Below are positions 35,064 through 45,754 of a DNA stretch of 64,000 nucleotides, one piece after another. The notes under the pieces were generated by a model. That model was given only the letters and a program-made list of their open reading frames with translations, searched no databases and had not been told where the DNA came from. A program made the position numbers and the translations under genes. Positions within the stretch are counted from its first letter, which is position 1; each line of letters begins with the position of its first letter. This stretch comes from Haliotis asinina (taxonomy: Eukaryota > Mollusca > Gastropoda > Lepetellida > Haliotidae). The stretch covers positions 56,219,673 to 56,283,672 of the forward strand of contig NC_090288.1 in NCBI RefSeq assembly GCF_037392515.1, given 5' to 3'.

Positions 35064-38000
35064 TATGTTCATACAGTCTACTGGGGAATGCATGCGGATT
35101 TCGTATGACTTCAGTATAGGAGGGGGGCGGGGCATCTGGTGGAGGAACATCGGGAGCACATGCAGGGGGTGCTGTTGGGGACATTGCGATAGTAGATACA
35201 GGCTCGGTGCCGGGTTCACGGTGGAAGGCAATGCTGGCACTTGTTTGGGTAGTCCTGTTATCAGTCTCTCCAGTAGTCCTGTAAGCACCCCATGGGCTGT
35301 CCAGTGCAAAGTTATTGCGTGTGCCGTTGTTCCATGTCAAGTCTAATGGCTTGTCTCGACCTGGAACCAAGCAACACAACTTTATTCAAAATGTAGGGCG
35401 TCAACACCTGAGAAGAAGCGATGCCATTTCACGAAACATCACCATCCGTCTTACCTGACACAGTAATCTTAGTAATCAGCTTTACTGCACTTCATCATTC
35501 GTCTCACTTTGCACAGGTGCACTGTGTCTGACACAGGTGTTGCACACACCTTAAATATCATAGTCAACAGAATATACCAAGAGCTCCCAAAGACGCGGGC
35601 ATACATGAGTAGCTATCATCGACAAAACAAATATCTTTGTCTGGGGCAGCACAGTTGTCTATGTTTGCCTGAGATGTCTGCGGGGAAGTCGTGAAGGGGG
35701 TAACACTCACCTTTACAGCAATCATTGCAGGTATACCCCATGGACTTCAGACAGCAACACACTATGAGAGCAATAATGATCAGCAGTACAATGGCTCCTG
35801 CTCCAATGCCTAAACCCAGCTGAAGAGCGACTCTGAAACAGAGAGGAAACATCAAATATCGTTGCTCTGATGACGCACGTCTGGCTTGATCGTCAGGCGA
35901 TATTCATGCATACTCTTCACTCACCATAGTTGCTGTGTTTAATGAACACTCAGTCTCTCCGATACGAAACCTGTCTGCGCCAGGATCTGACGACTCCTTC
36001 TATCACAATCACAATGAAGTAAAGGTGCTACTTGAACCAATCACGTGTAAGCTTTCTTATATGATTCGGCTTCATTTCTTACTTCCTTTACAAAGCACAG
36101 ATACGATGTACTCGTATAGGTGACGAGGTGTGAATGCAATAGCCAAAGTCAAAGTGTGTTCAGGTTTCAAAATTGTCCAGTGTAAATGAAACAGTTGTAC
36201 ATTTCAGAGAAAAAATGTGAATACAAACCCTACATACAGCATGTGTGTACAACAAGGATGTGATAAACACAAAGAACATTCAAATTTGTTCAGCACCCTT
36301 TGATATATCTTACTGTTGAATGAGCCCCGATCTTAAAACTATGGAGCATATCTGGAATCTGGCCCTAGTGAAGCTGCTTTACACGAGTCATTGCGTAACG
36401 TCCGTTTAGAAGAGGCTAATAGGGGCTATTTATCTGCTTCGATAGATCCGACTGATCCGCGAAGCTGATTGGAAGCTGACGTATTCACCTGCCCATGAAG
36501 TGACTTCCTGTGGGGTGATCAGATGTTCCTGAACAGAAATGAAACTTACTTGTCTAGATCACAGCAGTACTGCTTGTCGACTTCCCCACAACACCCGCCT
36601 TTGGAGGCACAGTCGAACCGGGAGGTTGAGGTGAATGAGCTGTATTTGTCGGCCTTACAGCAGTACTTGGCATACTTCTCTGAAATGTTCCCGCAAAGAT
36701 GCGGATTAGGAGCGGTCTTCACCAAACTATGCTTACAATATCGGGGGACCTTTGCTAATGCATGTTATAGATGCTCATGGCGATAATCACTGAATTGTCT
36801 GGCCGATCTGTTAAAAACTGCTATCATATAGCTGGAATATTGCGGTGTGCATCCTCGATATCTCCAGTGTATACGTTCCGATAAGTCTCCATTATTCCCT
36901 GGACGCATCTACGGCTCTGCCCGATAAATTTATTACCTCCCTTTGCTGGCTCCGCCTTCTCACAGTAGCCAATCAGCTAGGCCGCCGTTATAACCGAGCT
37001 TGCCAGTGTCAACAAAGGTAGCGGTCGCAACTGCGAAGGTTTGCTCGCAGTGCGTCCAAGAATTTAGGGAAATCATACAAACAAATTGACAGGTCCGAAA
37101 CTTTAAAACAACATATGCAAGAACGCCTTCTACCTCTTCCAGAGAACCTCTGCATGGTTTCTGCTCCCAAGTACAACCGGTTAGATAATTCAAAAAATGA
37201 AAGTGAGTTGTGATTGGTTCGCTCAACTTTCCAGCGTAGACACCTGACAGTCAAAAGACAGTCAAGGGAGGTAATAAATTTATCTGGCAGAGCCGTAGAT
37301 GCGTCCAGGGTATAGTGGAGACTTATCGGAACGTATACCCTGGAGATATCGAGGATGTGCGGTGTGAGGCTTAAAGGTTACATGCAACGTAAAACACAAC
37401 TTTGCAGATTCTGATACCTTTCGGTATGCACTTACCGAAACAAATCAACAAAAATGCCAGTTCAACCTATAAAGTTAAAAATCACGCGATAAAAAAATTC
37501 CGCGAAATCGGAGTTCAAACGATGCACTAAATTTCCCCCAGCACCGGGGAGCTTGAAACAGTATGCATGCTCTGAGTATGAGGTCGTGAGCAGCTGTTTA
37601 ATCTTGGTTGTGTACACGAACAAGTAAATAATCTACTTGTTACATAAAAACACGTGTTGATTGTGGTAAGCAGTCGCTCTCACAAAGAAACCTCAATGTC
37701 TGGTTTATTGACACCCATATGTCTGCCTGCCTGTCTGCTTAAGACAATATGCCATACCAGGGAGGGAGTGAGTGAGTGAGTTTAGTTTTACGCCGCTTTT
37801 AGCAATATTCCAGCAATATCACGGTGGGGGACACCAGGAAATGGGCTTCACATATTGCACCCATGTGGGGAATCTAACGCGGGTCTTCGGCGTGACGAGC
37901 GAATGCTTGAACTTTACAAAATATATTGATTTATGACTCGTGCACCCGAGTCCTGTCTCTGCCACACTATGTATTTAGGCATGTGTGATACTTGTACACG

Positions 38001-40720
38001 TGGCATGTTATTATATCTGTGGGTTTGCAAACAAACTACATCGAAAATTTTCTCGGATGACTGGATCTGACGGAAACTGGTGCAAATCCTTGTCGGTTTC
38101 AAGTCCTGCTTCGTATGTGGATGAAGGGCAGTTTCCAGCCACGCAGTAGTTTACCATCTCTACTGAGATGATATTGATTGGATCGAACGCAAATTCAGAG
38201 AACATGCATTTACAAAACCGAACATCTCTATATACATTCTTTCTGGATAACAACTTTTTCTAGTAAGTGTATATGATTTTGCTTGACAACGGTATATGAA
38301 TCCATACTGAAACGACGGATCAAGTACAATATTAAAAGTTGTTATCCAAAAAGAATCTTACCTTCTTGTGACTCGCCATATTTCTAAAATGTCCATCAAA
38401 CAGATAATCTTTCTGTACACACAATGAGCCCTCGGCGTATCAGCAAATGAGCCCGCCGTTACATTTGAGTGCACACCCGTCCGCTATGACTGGGTTCGGT
38501 ATCCCGAGGGTTTCGTTTCGGGGGAAGTAAGCCCAAGTACAAAATATTGCACGTTTGAATTGCGATTGTACGTTTATAATTTTATTTGTTTTTTAGAAGC
38601 AGCAATGTATACTATAAGTCATGAATAAGTGATAATTGTGTTTTAATTATGTTTGATTTTTTGGTTGCATGTGACCTTTAAGACAACACACAAACATACA
38701 ATCAAATGAACTGAAACAGAATCATAGATGTGTGTTTGTATAGGATGTTTCGTCTTAATGCAGTGTCATAGTAAACACGGTTGTTCATCAGCAGTATTTA
38801 CTGACTCATACTGGTCATACACTGTGACCTGATGTGCCGGCTGCTCAGATTCGGTGACTCATTTAATTGTGTATCATCGTGACCCGGTGACGCACTGATT
38901 GTGTATCATTGTGACCTGGTGACACTGATTGTATGTCATCGTGATCTCAAGAGTTATTGTGTGTCATCGTGACCTGATGACTCATTGTGTGTTATCGTGA
39001 CCTGATGACACTGATTGTGTATCATTGTGACCTGGTGACGCTCATTGTGTGTCAGCGTGATCTCAAGAGTTATTGTGTGTCATCATGACCTGATGACTCA
39101 TTATGTGTCATTGTGACCTGGTGACCTATAGTGTGTCATTGTGACCTGGTGACACTGATTGTGCCATCATGATCTCAAGAGTCATTGTGTGTCATGGTGA
39201 CCTGATGACACTGTGTTTTAATGTGACCTGGCGACACTGATTGTGTCATCATGATCTCAAGGGTTATTGTGTGTCATCGTGACCTGATGACTCATTGTGT
39301 GTCGTCGTGACCTGGTGACCTATTGTGTGTCATTGTGACCTGGCGACACTGATTGTGTGTCATCGTGATCTCAAGAGTTATTGTGTGTCATCGTAACCTG
39401 ATGACTCATTAATTGTGTTTCATTGTGACCTGGTAACACTGATTGTATCGTGATCTCAAGAGTTACTGTATGTCATCGTGACCTGATGACACATTGACTG
39501 TGAGTCATAGTGATGACTCATTGTGTGCCTCAATAGTTGTTTGTCACCGTGACCTGGTGACTTATTGATTGTGTGTCATCGTGATCTCGAGACTTATTGT
39601 GTCACGGCGACCTATTGTGTGTCATCGTGATCTCGTGACTTATTGTGTTGACCTGGTGACTCATTGGTAGTGTGGCATCGTGACCGGGTGAAATTTTCTG
39701 AACAATGGTCATTATCGAAACCACTTGTTATTTCCGATTTGGTATTAAACACTTAAGTATTTTGTTTTCTTGTTTAACGGGGCATTCCAGCTATAGGTTT
39801 CTTATTATTTGTATTCCGAAATCCTCATATTGAAAAGGACCCTTGGAGTCTGTTCCACTATCCTATATTGTTCTCTCTTGAACGTGATTGTGATTGAACA
39901 GTTACACACCGTTGTGTTTATGTTGCTTGATAAGCCGAAATACTTCCAGTTCAACACAACCTCATTGTGGATGGCTAAATTAAGAATAGGTCGGGGCCAA
40001 TGTTGTACTTCGAGACTGCTGTTATTTCGACATATCCAGGTTGATTCATATTTTAAGAGATCTACAACTCTGTTGATAAAAGTCGTTTCCATAAAGCGTG
40101 CATCGACCCTGTTATGTTTGACCTTCATGGATATCGTTCCCAAAGAGCTGGGACAAAACGCTTGTGTTTTTTCCATGTAATACCGTGGACCTTGCACCGA
40201 CACATTATTGAGTTAATATCATACATACCTTCGGGTATATCAACTGGCCTCCCGTTGTTGATATAGGGGCTGTCACAAGCCGCGCCGCCGTAGATCACAA
40301 TAAATAATGCTTCTGTTTACATTGGAACGTGTTGCACTCATAGGATATAATATCACAGGGATAAATATTAACGGTGAACCGTTTTTATGACAAGACAGTT
40401 TAGCCAGTATATATTATTAATCTAATAAACGTTGATTATTTGTTGAAATTGAAAGTGTGTATTTACACTTTTACTTGATACGTGTGACAGTTGTGAGGTT
40501 TCAATCTATTCACTTTCTACAGTCTGAGCTTACAGGTGTGAAAGTAGGTCATGTTGTCCGGTGAATTCACCTTTAAACCTTTGGATCTGAATTACCGCTA
40601 TAAACAGGATGTTAATGACGAGAAGTAACAAATATGGGTAAACAAAGACTTACCTGCTACATAGTGTACAAACAGAAGACACACAACAGGGAAAGTTGAT
40701 GTTCTAAGTATACAGTCCAT
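35053..40720 (-). CDS. Gene A: Shisa/STMC6-like membrane protein, 236 aa
   Basis: Five exons: 40654..40720, 40229..40312, 36550..36679, 35711..35832, 35053..35360; phases 1, 1, 2, 1 and total length divisible by three. Exon 1 encodes a signal peptide (MDCILRTSTFPVVCLLFVHY). Exons 2-3 give the ectodomain, CDSPY then YCC, FDC, GGCCGEV and QYCC. Exon 4 has the TM helix (LGIGAGAIVLLIIIALIVCC) and NDCC. Exon 5 is Pro-rich with PPPDAPPPSYTEV. This order and the PPxY tail suit the Shisa/WBP1/VOPP1/CYYR1 group, whose PPxY motifs bind WW-domain ubiquitin ligases; the exact subfamily is not settled, and the usual Cys pattern is not matched one for one. The C-terminus (YEHKSE) and stop fall in the repeat end of a SINE. 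First of three tandem paralogues. Confidence 0.78.
36760..36849 (+). mobile_element. SINE-B interrupted by a MITE (left part)
   Basis: GATGCTCATGGCGATAATCA, ACTGAATTGTCTGGC and ATAGCTGGAATATTGC match the SINE-B core and tail. It continues after the MITE at 37358 with GGTGTGAGGCTTAAAGG. Intron 2 of gene A. Confidence 0.75.
36850..37357. mobile_element. Mutator-like MITE with 94-bp terminal inverted repeats
   Basis: The left end CATCCTCGATATCTCC and the reverse complement of the right end match over about 94 bases with four mismatches (36850..36943 against 37264..37357). The element is flanked by a perfect 9-base direct repeat, TGCGGTGTG, at 36841..36849 and 37358..37366. No transposase is encoded. 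Long inverted ends plus a 9-base duplication fit non-autonomous MULE elements. A diverged copy lies at 7205..7517. Confidence 0.88.
37765..37912 (-). mobile_element. SINE-A copy
   Basis: GAGTGAGTGAGTGAGTTTAG, TTTTACGCCGCTTTTAGCAA, CACCAGGAAATGGGCTTCAC and GGGTCTTCGGCGTGACGAGC. Well conserved, lacking only the first bases of the head. Intron 2 of gene A. Confidence 0.92.
38865..39690. repeat. Degenerate tandem repeat, TGTGTCATCGTGACCTGATG type
   Basis: Units alternate between GTGACCTGGTGACACTGATT and GTGATCTCAAGAGTTATTGT around a common TGTGTCATCGTGA, giving a higher-order pattern of two or three unit types. Length varies from unit to unit. It lies within intron 2 of gene A. Confidence 0.88.
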
Positions 40721-40889
40721 GCACCACCGTAGGTTATAGTGACGCGTGTTGAGTGCAGCGGTGTCACATGTGATAGTGTCCCGTGTAATAATATACACCA
40801 GGAGAAACCATTTCCTTCACGTTTTTACGATTTAACACTCATTAAAACGTTAAAAGCAAAAGCAAAAGCAAAGGGAAACCTGTTTGTTA

Positions 40890-41480
40890 CTTATTTCATT
40901 TTACTGAGTACACGACAAGCGGTTTTTGTTCGTTGCCCTCACACAAATAAAAATGTGATATGGGAAAATCGTAAGATTTTGTCTATAGGTGGCATTAATT
41001 TAAGGTGTAATTTAGGATATGTTGAAGATGAATTCCATTTCCTTCTGCTGTGTCCTTATTATAAGACATGTAGAGAACTATTTGTACCACCATATTATCA
41101 TAACAATCCATTCCATGATAAATTTGTCTCACTTGTCAACAACAAATTCTGCTCTTGTAAGGATGTCACTGTTCCTAAAACAATTATCACGTTCAGTAGT
41201 CTGATATATCGCTTGTACACCGTAAGATTTGTAAGATGTATGTATCAGAGCTGTTTCAAAGGATCGCTTAAGAGAGTACCACTCAATAGTTTGTTGTGCA
41301 TCGCATGAACTGAGTGTTTATTTACTATATTGTTCATTAGAGATCGTGACCAAATATTGTGCTCGAAGTGTGTGGCAGCATCTCTTGAAGACCAATTTCA
41401 CTTCCTTCTGTCATGTCCTTATTAATAGGGATTTAGAAAACGTTTTACAATAAATATTATGAAAATCCATCCCGTGAGAA
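40890..41480 (+). mobile_element. Non-LTR retrotransposon (LINE) 3' coding fragments, two pieces
   Basis: The frame at 40890..41308 encodes a post-reverse-transcriptase C-terminal region: LRCNLGYVEDEFHFLLLCPY then YKTCRELFVPPYY, a pattern seen at the end of CR1/Rex-type LINE ORF2. A second, more broken piece at about 41335..41480 repeats it (LEDQFHFLLSCPY followed by stops). No reverse transcriptase or endonuclease core is present. It begins about 170 bases upstream of the gene A start, so it occupies that gene's 5' flank. Confidence 0.7.
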
Positions 41481-42005
41481 ATTATGTGCATATGAAGAAG
41501 ATGTCATTGTTTCTCAAAAGAAAAGCTTCCTGTAAGTACCGATGCATTGTGGATCGATGTATCTTGCGCACGGTGTGATGATTTTTGTGTCTTACTACTA
41601 TGGGCCACAGCAGTATGGGCCACGAGACCTCAAATACAAATAAAAGCTACCACTTGTCACATTAGTGTATTGTTTCTAAACGTAAATACGAGACGAACTA
41701 CTTGTACAGCTGACATTATGACTACTGACTAACCAAGGTTCGACACCTTCAACACTTACCTGATCTAAAAACACTTGCGCAGTTATAACCGAATTTAATT
41801 GTATGGAAATAAAGCTTCCGTCTTACTACCTTTAAAATACACACATAACTGAATAAAGTGAGTGTTTTACCTCTAAAAGCCTACACAGCAAAATGTGTCA
41901 GTTCGCTGCACATTTGGTACACTGGTATACAGTTAAAGCATAACATAAACAATTCTAAACGCGACAAACCCCTTCCAGTATTATACAAGTTTGTCGTAAC
42001 ATTTT

Positions 42006-42170
42006 GAGCGAATGAGAGAATGAGTATGGTTTTATGCCGCTTTTAGCAATATTCCGGCAATATCTCTGCAAATAACATCAGAAAAGAGCTTCACACATTG
42101 TTCCTATGTTGGGAATAGAACCAACGGCGACGAGCAAACGGTTTAACCATTCGGCTACCCCACCGCCCCT
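42006..42170 (-). mobile_element. SINE-A copy, diverged
   Basis: GAATGAGTATGGTTTTATGC, CCGCTTTTAGCAATATTCCG, and the head at CGGTTTAACCATTCGGCTAC. The B-box region is weak. Confidence 0.82.
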
Positions 42171-42182
42171 GCTACATTCTAC

Positions 42183-42245
42183 CTCAGGTGTTAGACCGTC
42201 AGGTGTTAGAAGCTCGGGTGTTAGACCATCAGGTGTTAGACCCTC
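42183..42245. repeat. 15-bp tandem repeat, about four copies
   Basis: AGGTGTTAGACCGTC and close variants repeat four times directly after the SINE-A head. Confidence 0.85.
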
Positions 42246-42585
42246 CCAGTTAGACACTGACTTTCAATATCGGTTTTATCTCAGCCGTTTTCCAAGATAA
42301 GATTCTTGATAGTTGATCCTGACATCACATTTTTTCGGAGGAGACCCTGTTTCCAAATCGTGTATTCCTAGTCAATCTATTTTGGACGCGTGGTTCAAGT
42401 CTATACACATTGAAATGAGGCAGGAGTACTAAGGCATTGCAATAATGTGAACGTGTCCACTGAACATCCCGCAGTCAGGATCAGTTATCTGGTTGGCCTG
42501 GATACCGGACTGAGTTAGAACTTGGTATGGTTACCCTTCATAGACAGGTTGACGGTCGGTTTCACTTTGGACTTTCTTTCACATC

Positions 42586-42762
42586 GTTGTTGTTTTACGC
42601 CGCACTCAGCAATAATCAAGGTACACGGCAACGGTCTGTAAATAATCGATTCTGGACCAGACAATCCAGTGATCAAAGACATGAACATCGATCTACGCAA
42701 ATAGGAACAGATAACATGTGTCAACCTAGTCAGCGAGCCTGACCACTTGATTCCGTTTGTAG
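42586..42762 (-). mobile_element. SINE-B copy followed by a second tail
   Basis: TTTTACGCCGCACTCAGCAA, CTGGACCAGACAATCCAGTG, CAGCGAGCCTGACCACTTGA. A second SINE-B tail (CATGCCGCACTCAGCAATAT) begins at 42763, giving a head-to-tail tandem remnant. Confidence 0.85.
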
Positions 42763-43044
42763 AGTGAGTTTAATTTCATGCCGCACTCAGCAATATTCCA
42801 GTTACATAGCGTGATTTCGTTTGTAGTACCTCACGACGAGCATGAGCTACTCAAGACCGGTCCTTACACGGATGTTCATGGTTTCGAGCAGTATGAAGGC
42901 GGTGTGCAACAACTGCGCCTGGTCCAGATAATCCACGCGGTGGTGGAGCAAGGGAGGTAACCGATGAAAAGAGTAGAACAACGAAATATCTTTGTCAAGG
43001 AATATTTTGTCAAACATTTATTCAGTTCACATGAAATGTAAGGG

Positions 43045-43045
<1 letters not shown>

Positions 43046-43098
<53 letters not shown>

Positions 43099-43252
43099 AA
43101 ACAAAAACAAAAAAAAACCAAAACAAAACAAAACAAAAACAACGACAAAACAACAAAAAACAAAACAAAAAAAACAAAACAAAAAAAAAAAAACCCAAAA
43201 AAACAAAACAAAACAAAACAAAAAACAAACAACAAAAAAACAGAAAAAAAAA
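43046..43252. repeat. (CA)n microsatellite followed by an A/C-rich tract
   Basis: About 48 bases of CA followed by more than 150 bases made almost only of A with scattered C. The long Phe/Val or Lys/Gln open frames here are artefacts. Confidence 0.97.
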
Positions 43253-43260
43253 ATCTCCCT

Positions 43261-45330
43261 AAAAGGAGAATCACTAAACAAAACAAAAAACTTCAATCAC
43301 CTGATATTCAGACACATTTCTTTCTCGGATATACATGTTTTGCCAATTGTGCAATAAACATAATCTTTAAACAAGCATGAATGTAAAATGTAAACGAATA
43401 TTACTCAACCGAGTAATCCACAGCCAAGCATAAATACAGGATGCCGAAATTAGCGTTAACATGTAACACACCTTAAATGTGGGATGACACTTTCTCATTA
43501 AATTTCCGATTCCAGTACATATTTCGGTTGAGTCACATGCAAGATTTGAACCCTGTGAGTAAGGCAACATATCGCCAGCACACGAAATCAGCGATCTAAC
43601 CCACTCAGCCATGCTTCTGAAAACAAAGTACTAGAATCTGTTTTACTGAGAAAAAATAACCACCAATGTACCACGTTTCACAGCTAAATACATTAAAACC
43701 ACGTCTCTAGGTAGCGATGTTTCCTACCAGTAAATATTGACATAGGAATGAAAAACGTAAAAGTGTTTTGAAGAACCGCGAAGAGTATTACTGCTAACTG
43801 TTCTCACCCAAATAGCTACAACAGCAGATCTTCATCGAGTGGACGAATATGATTTTACGTCAGCCATAGCACTATTCCGGCAATATCACTCTTGAGACAG
43901 CAGAAGTTGGCTTCATTCATGTGGACTATATATCGTGTGACAAGTGAACGTTTTAATCACTAGGTTCCACAATCGTTCTCTTATAGAACTGCCTCGACTA
44001 CTAGAATAATTGCAAGCGTGTTTGCATCGCGTTCTTCTTCATACTTACGGGTACAGAACATAGTTTGTGCCTGAAGGAACTCACATACAACGTGTTCAAG
44101 ACGCATGTCTTAGTGTGAAATGCTATTTTTTAATTTGGGGGATTTTAAATTATGTACGTTGCATATGATGTAGACGGAATGAAACAGAAGTGTACATAAG
44201 AACACTGTTCCCTAGATTTACAGCTAAGGTAAAAATAAACAGTTTAAATGACAACTTCTAAAAAATAAAAACACAATAAATAAGACTGGGGTACTGGTCA
44301 CGTATCTAGATTTGTCTCTTCGAATGATAGAATTGTTCATCATCCATGGGCTCAGCATTCAGTAAAGCCTTGATGCAGGGCTACTCAGATTACAACTTGC
44401 TTTTTAATAACATATTCGTTAAAAGGGCATTTTTAATAGTAAGTACCCATAACGGTCTCTACAGCAAGATGGGCGCAAGTGATTCACAGAAGTTTACGCA
44501 ATAGGCAAATCTGATTTATAGATCTTTCGAAAAGTATTTTCAAGAAATTGATCGAAATGTTTTCTCCAATACTCTGAGATACTGAAAACATAGTGTTGTC
44601 TACAGAGTAATCAACAGTCACAACATGTTCGAACTGGCCACTAATTTTAGTTCGGTATAACCATAGTTGCTTCTACGAAGTGTGTAAATTGTAAAAAGTA
44701 TGTTGAGATCGAAATCCTGTGATCCTGGGAAAAACAGTGCGCCTTTGGGCAGCTGAGGTTCGCTATATTCAGAACTTGTTTTAAGATTGTTCTCTATAAC
44801 ATATACTGAATATCAAAAGAAACTTAACTTTGTTTTTGTCAACTTTTTACATAGAAGACATCAACATGAACTCTTACTGTGTGATTTAATGTTTTTTTAA
44901 CACAATTTCTAAACTTGCCTTTCCTTTGCTGTTCCGTATAGTTTACTGCATATCGCTCTCTTCCAAAATAACACACCATGTCCATGTGAGGACAGAAAAT
45001 ACTAACAGATACTAAGGCACAATTCGAAAATACCATGTTAAAAGCCTTTGGAATCCGACAAGTCAAGGAGAAATATTTCGACTTACATGTTTACTTACAT
45101 GTTTATATCAGAATGAAATGTGTCTTTACCCTTTGAAACTCATAATCAATCTCCACTAGTATGACAGAGCTAATGTTCTTTGTAAGGTGCATTGCTTGGT
45201 GAGATTCTAGGTGTTGTGATGCTGATTAGTCAGGAAGTGAAACATACGGCCAAAGTAAATGATAATATTAATTTCGTATGCGTACTCTTACAAGGGTGTG
45301 TGCTTGTGTTAGTTGATACAGCTGTTAGTC
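43261..45330. other. No gene recognised; one SINE-A relic
   Basis: A SINE-A relic lies at 43845..43975 on the minus strand (ATTTTACGTCAGCCATAGCA, TTTTAATCACTAGGTTCCAC). The rest is AT-rich and without supported features. Confidence 0.5.
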
Positions 45331-45339
45331 GTAAATGAC

Positions 45340-45490
45340 CAATGGTTGGAGAAATGGCTATCGTATCAGGCTCCTTTTGGCACTATTTGATCAATATCAC
45401 TGCAGAGGACACCAGGCTTCGCACATTGTATCAGTGTGTTGTAACAAGCGCCGAGCCAACACTTTAACCACTGCGCTACCCAACCATCCC
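45340..45490 (-). mobile_element. SINE-A copy, strongly diverged
   Basis: CACTATTTGATCAATATCAC, GAGGACACCAGGCTTCGCAC and CACTTTAACCACTGCGCTAC preserve the order of SINE-A. Confidence 0.6.
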
Positions 45491-45582
45491 CCATGTACAG
45501 ATGCAGTATAAGGAAGGTTGATACCCACGTCCTACGTCTTCCAGGACTTGACGCCCTACGTCTTCCGGGACGTGAAAGCGAG

Positions 45583-45735
45583 TGAGTATTGTTTTACACC
45601 GCCTTTACCAACATTCCAGTAATATCACCAGAACACCAGAAGTGGGCTTCACACATTGTACCCATGTGAGGAATCGAACTCGGGTCTTCCGTGTGACGAG
45701 CGAACGCTTCAACCACTACGCCACCACCCATGACG
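45583..45735 (-). mobile_element. SINE-A, nearly full length, just downstream of gene B
   Basis: GTGAGTATTGTTTTACACCG, CCAGAAGTGGGCTTCACACA, GGAATCGAACTCGGGTCTTC and CGCTTCAACCACTACGCCAC. It ends about 20 bases from the gene B stop, in the same orientation as the gene. Confidence 0.9.
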
Positions 45736-45754
45736 CTAAAGAATGTCTGACCAG

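Noticed and set aside
42876-43357. Phe/Val-rich and Lys/Gln-rich frames of up to 136 codons
   Set aside because: They run through a CA repeat and an A/C tract.
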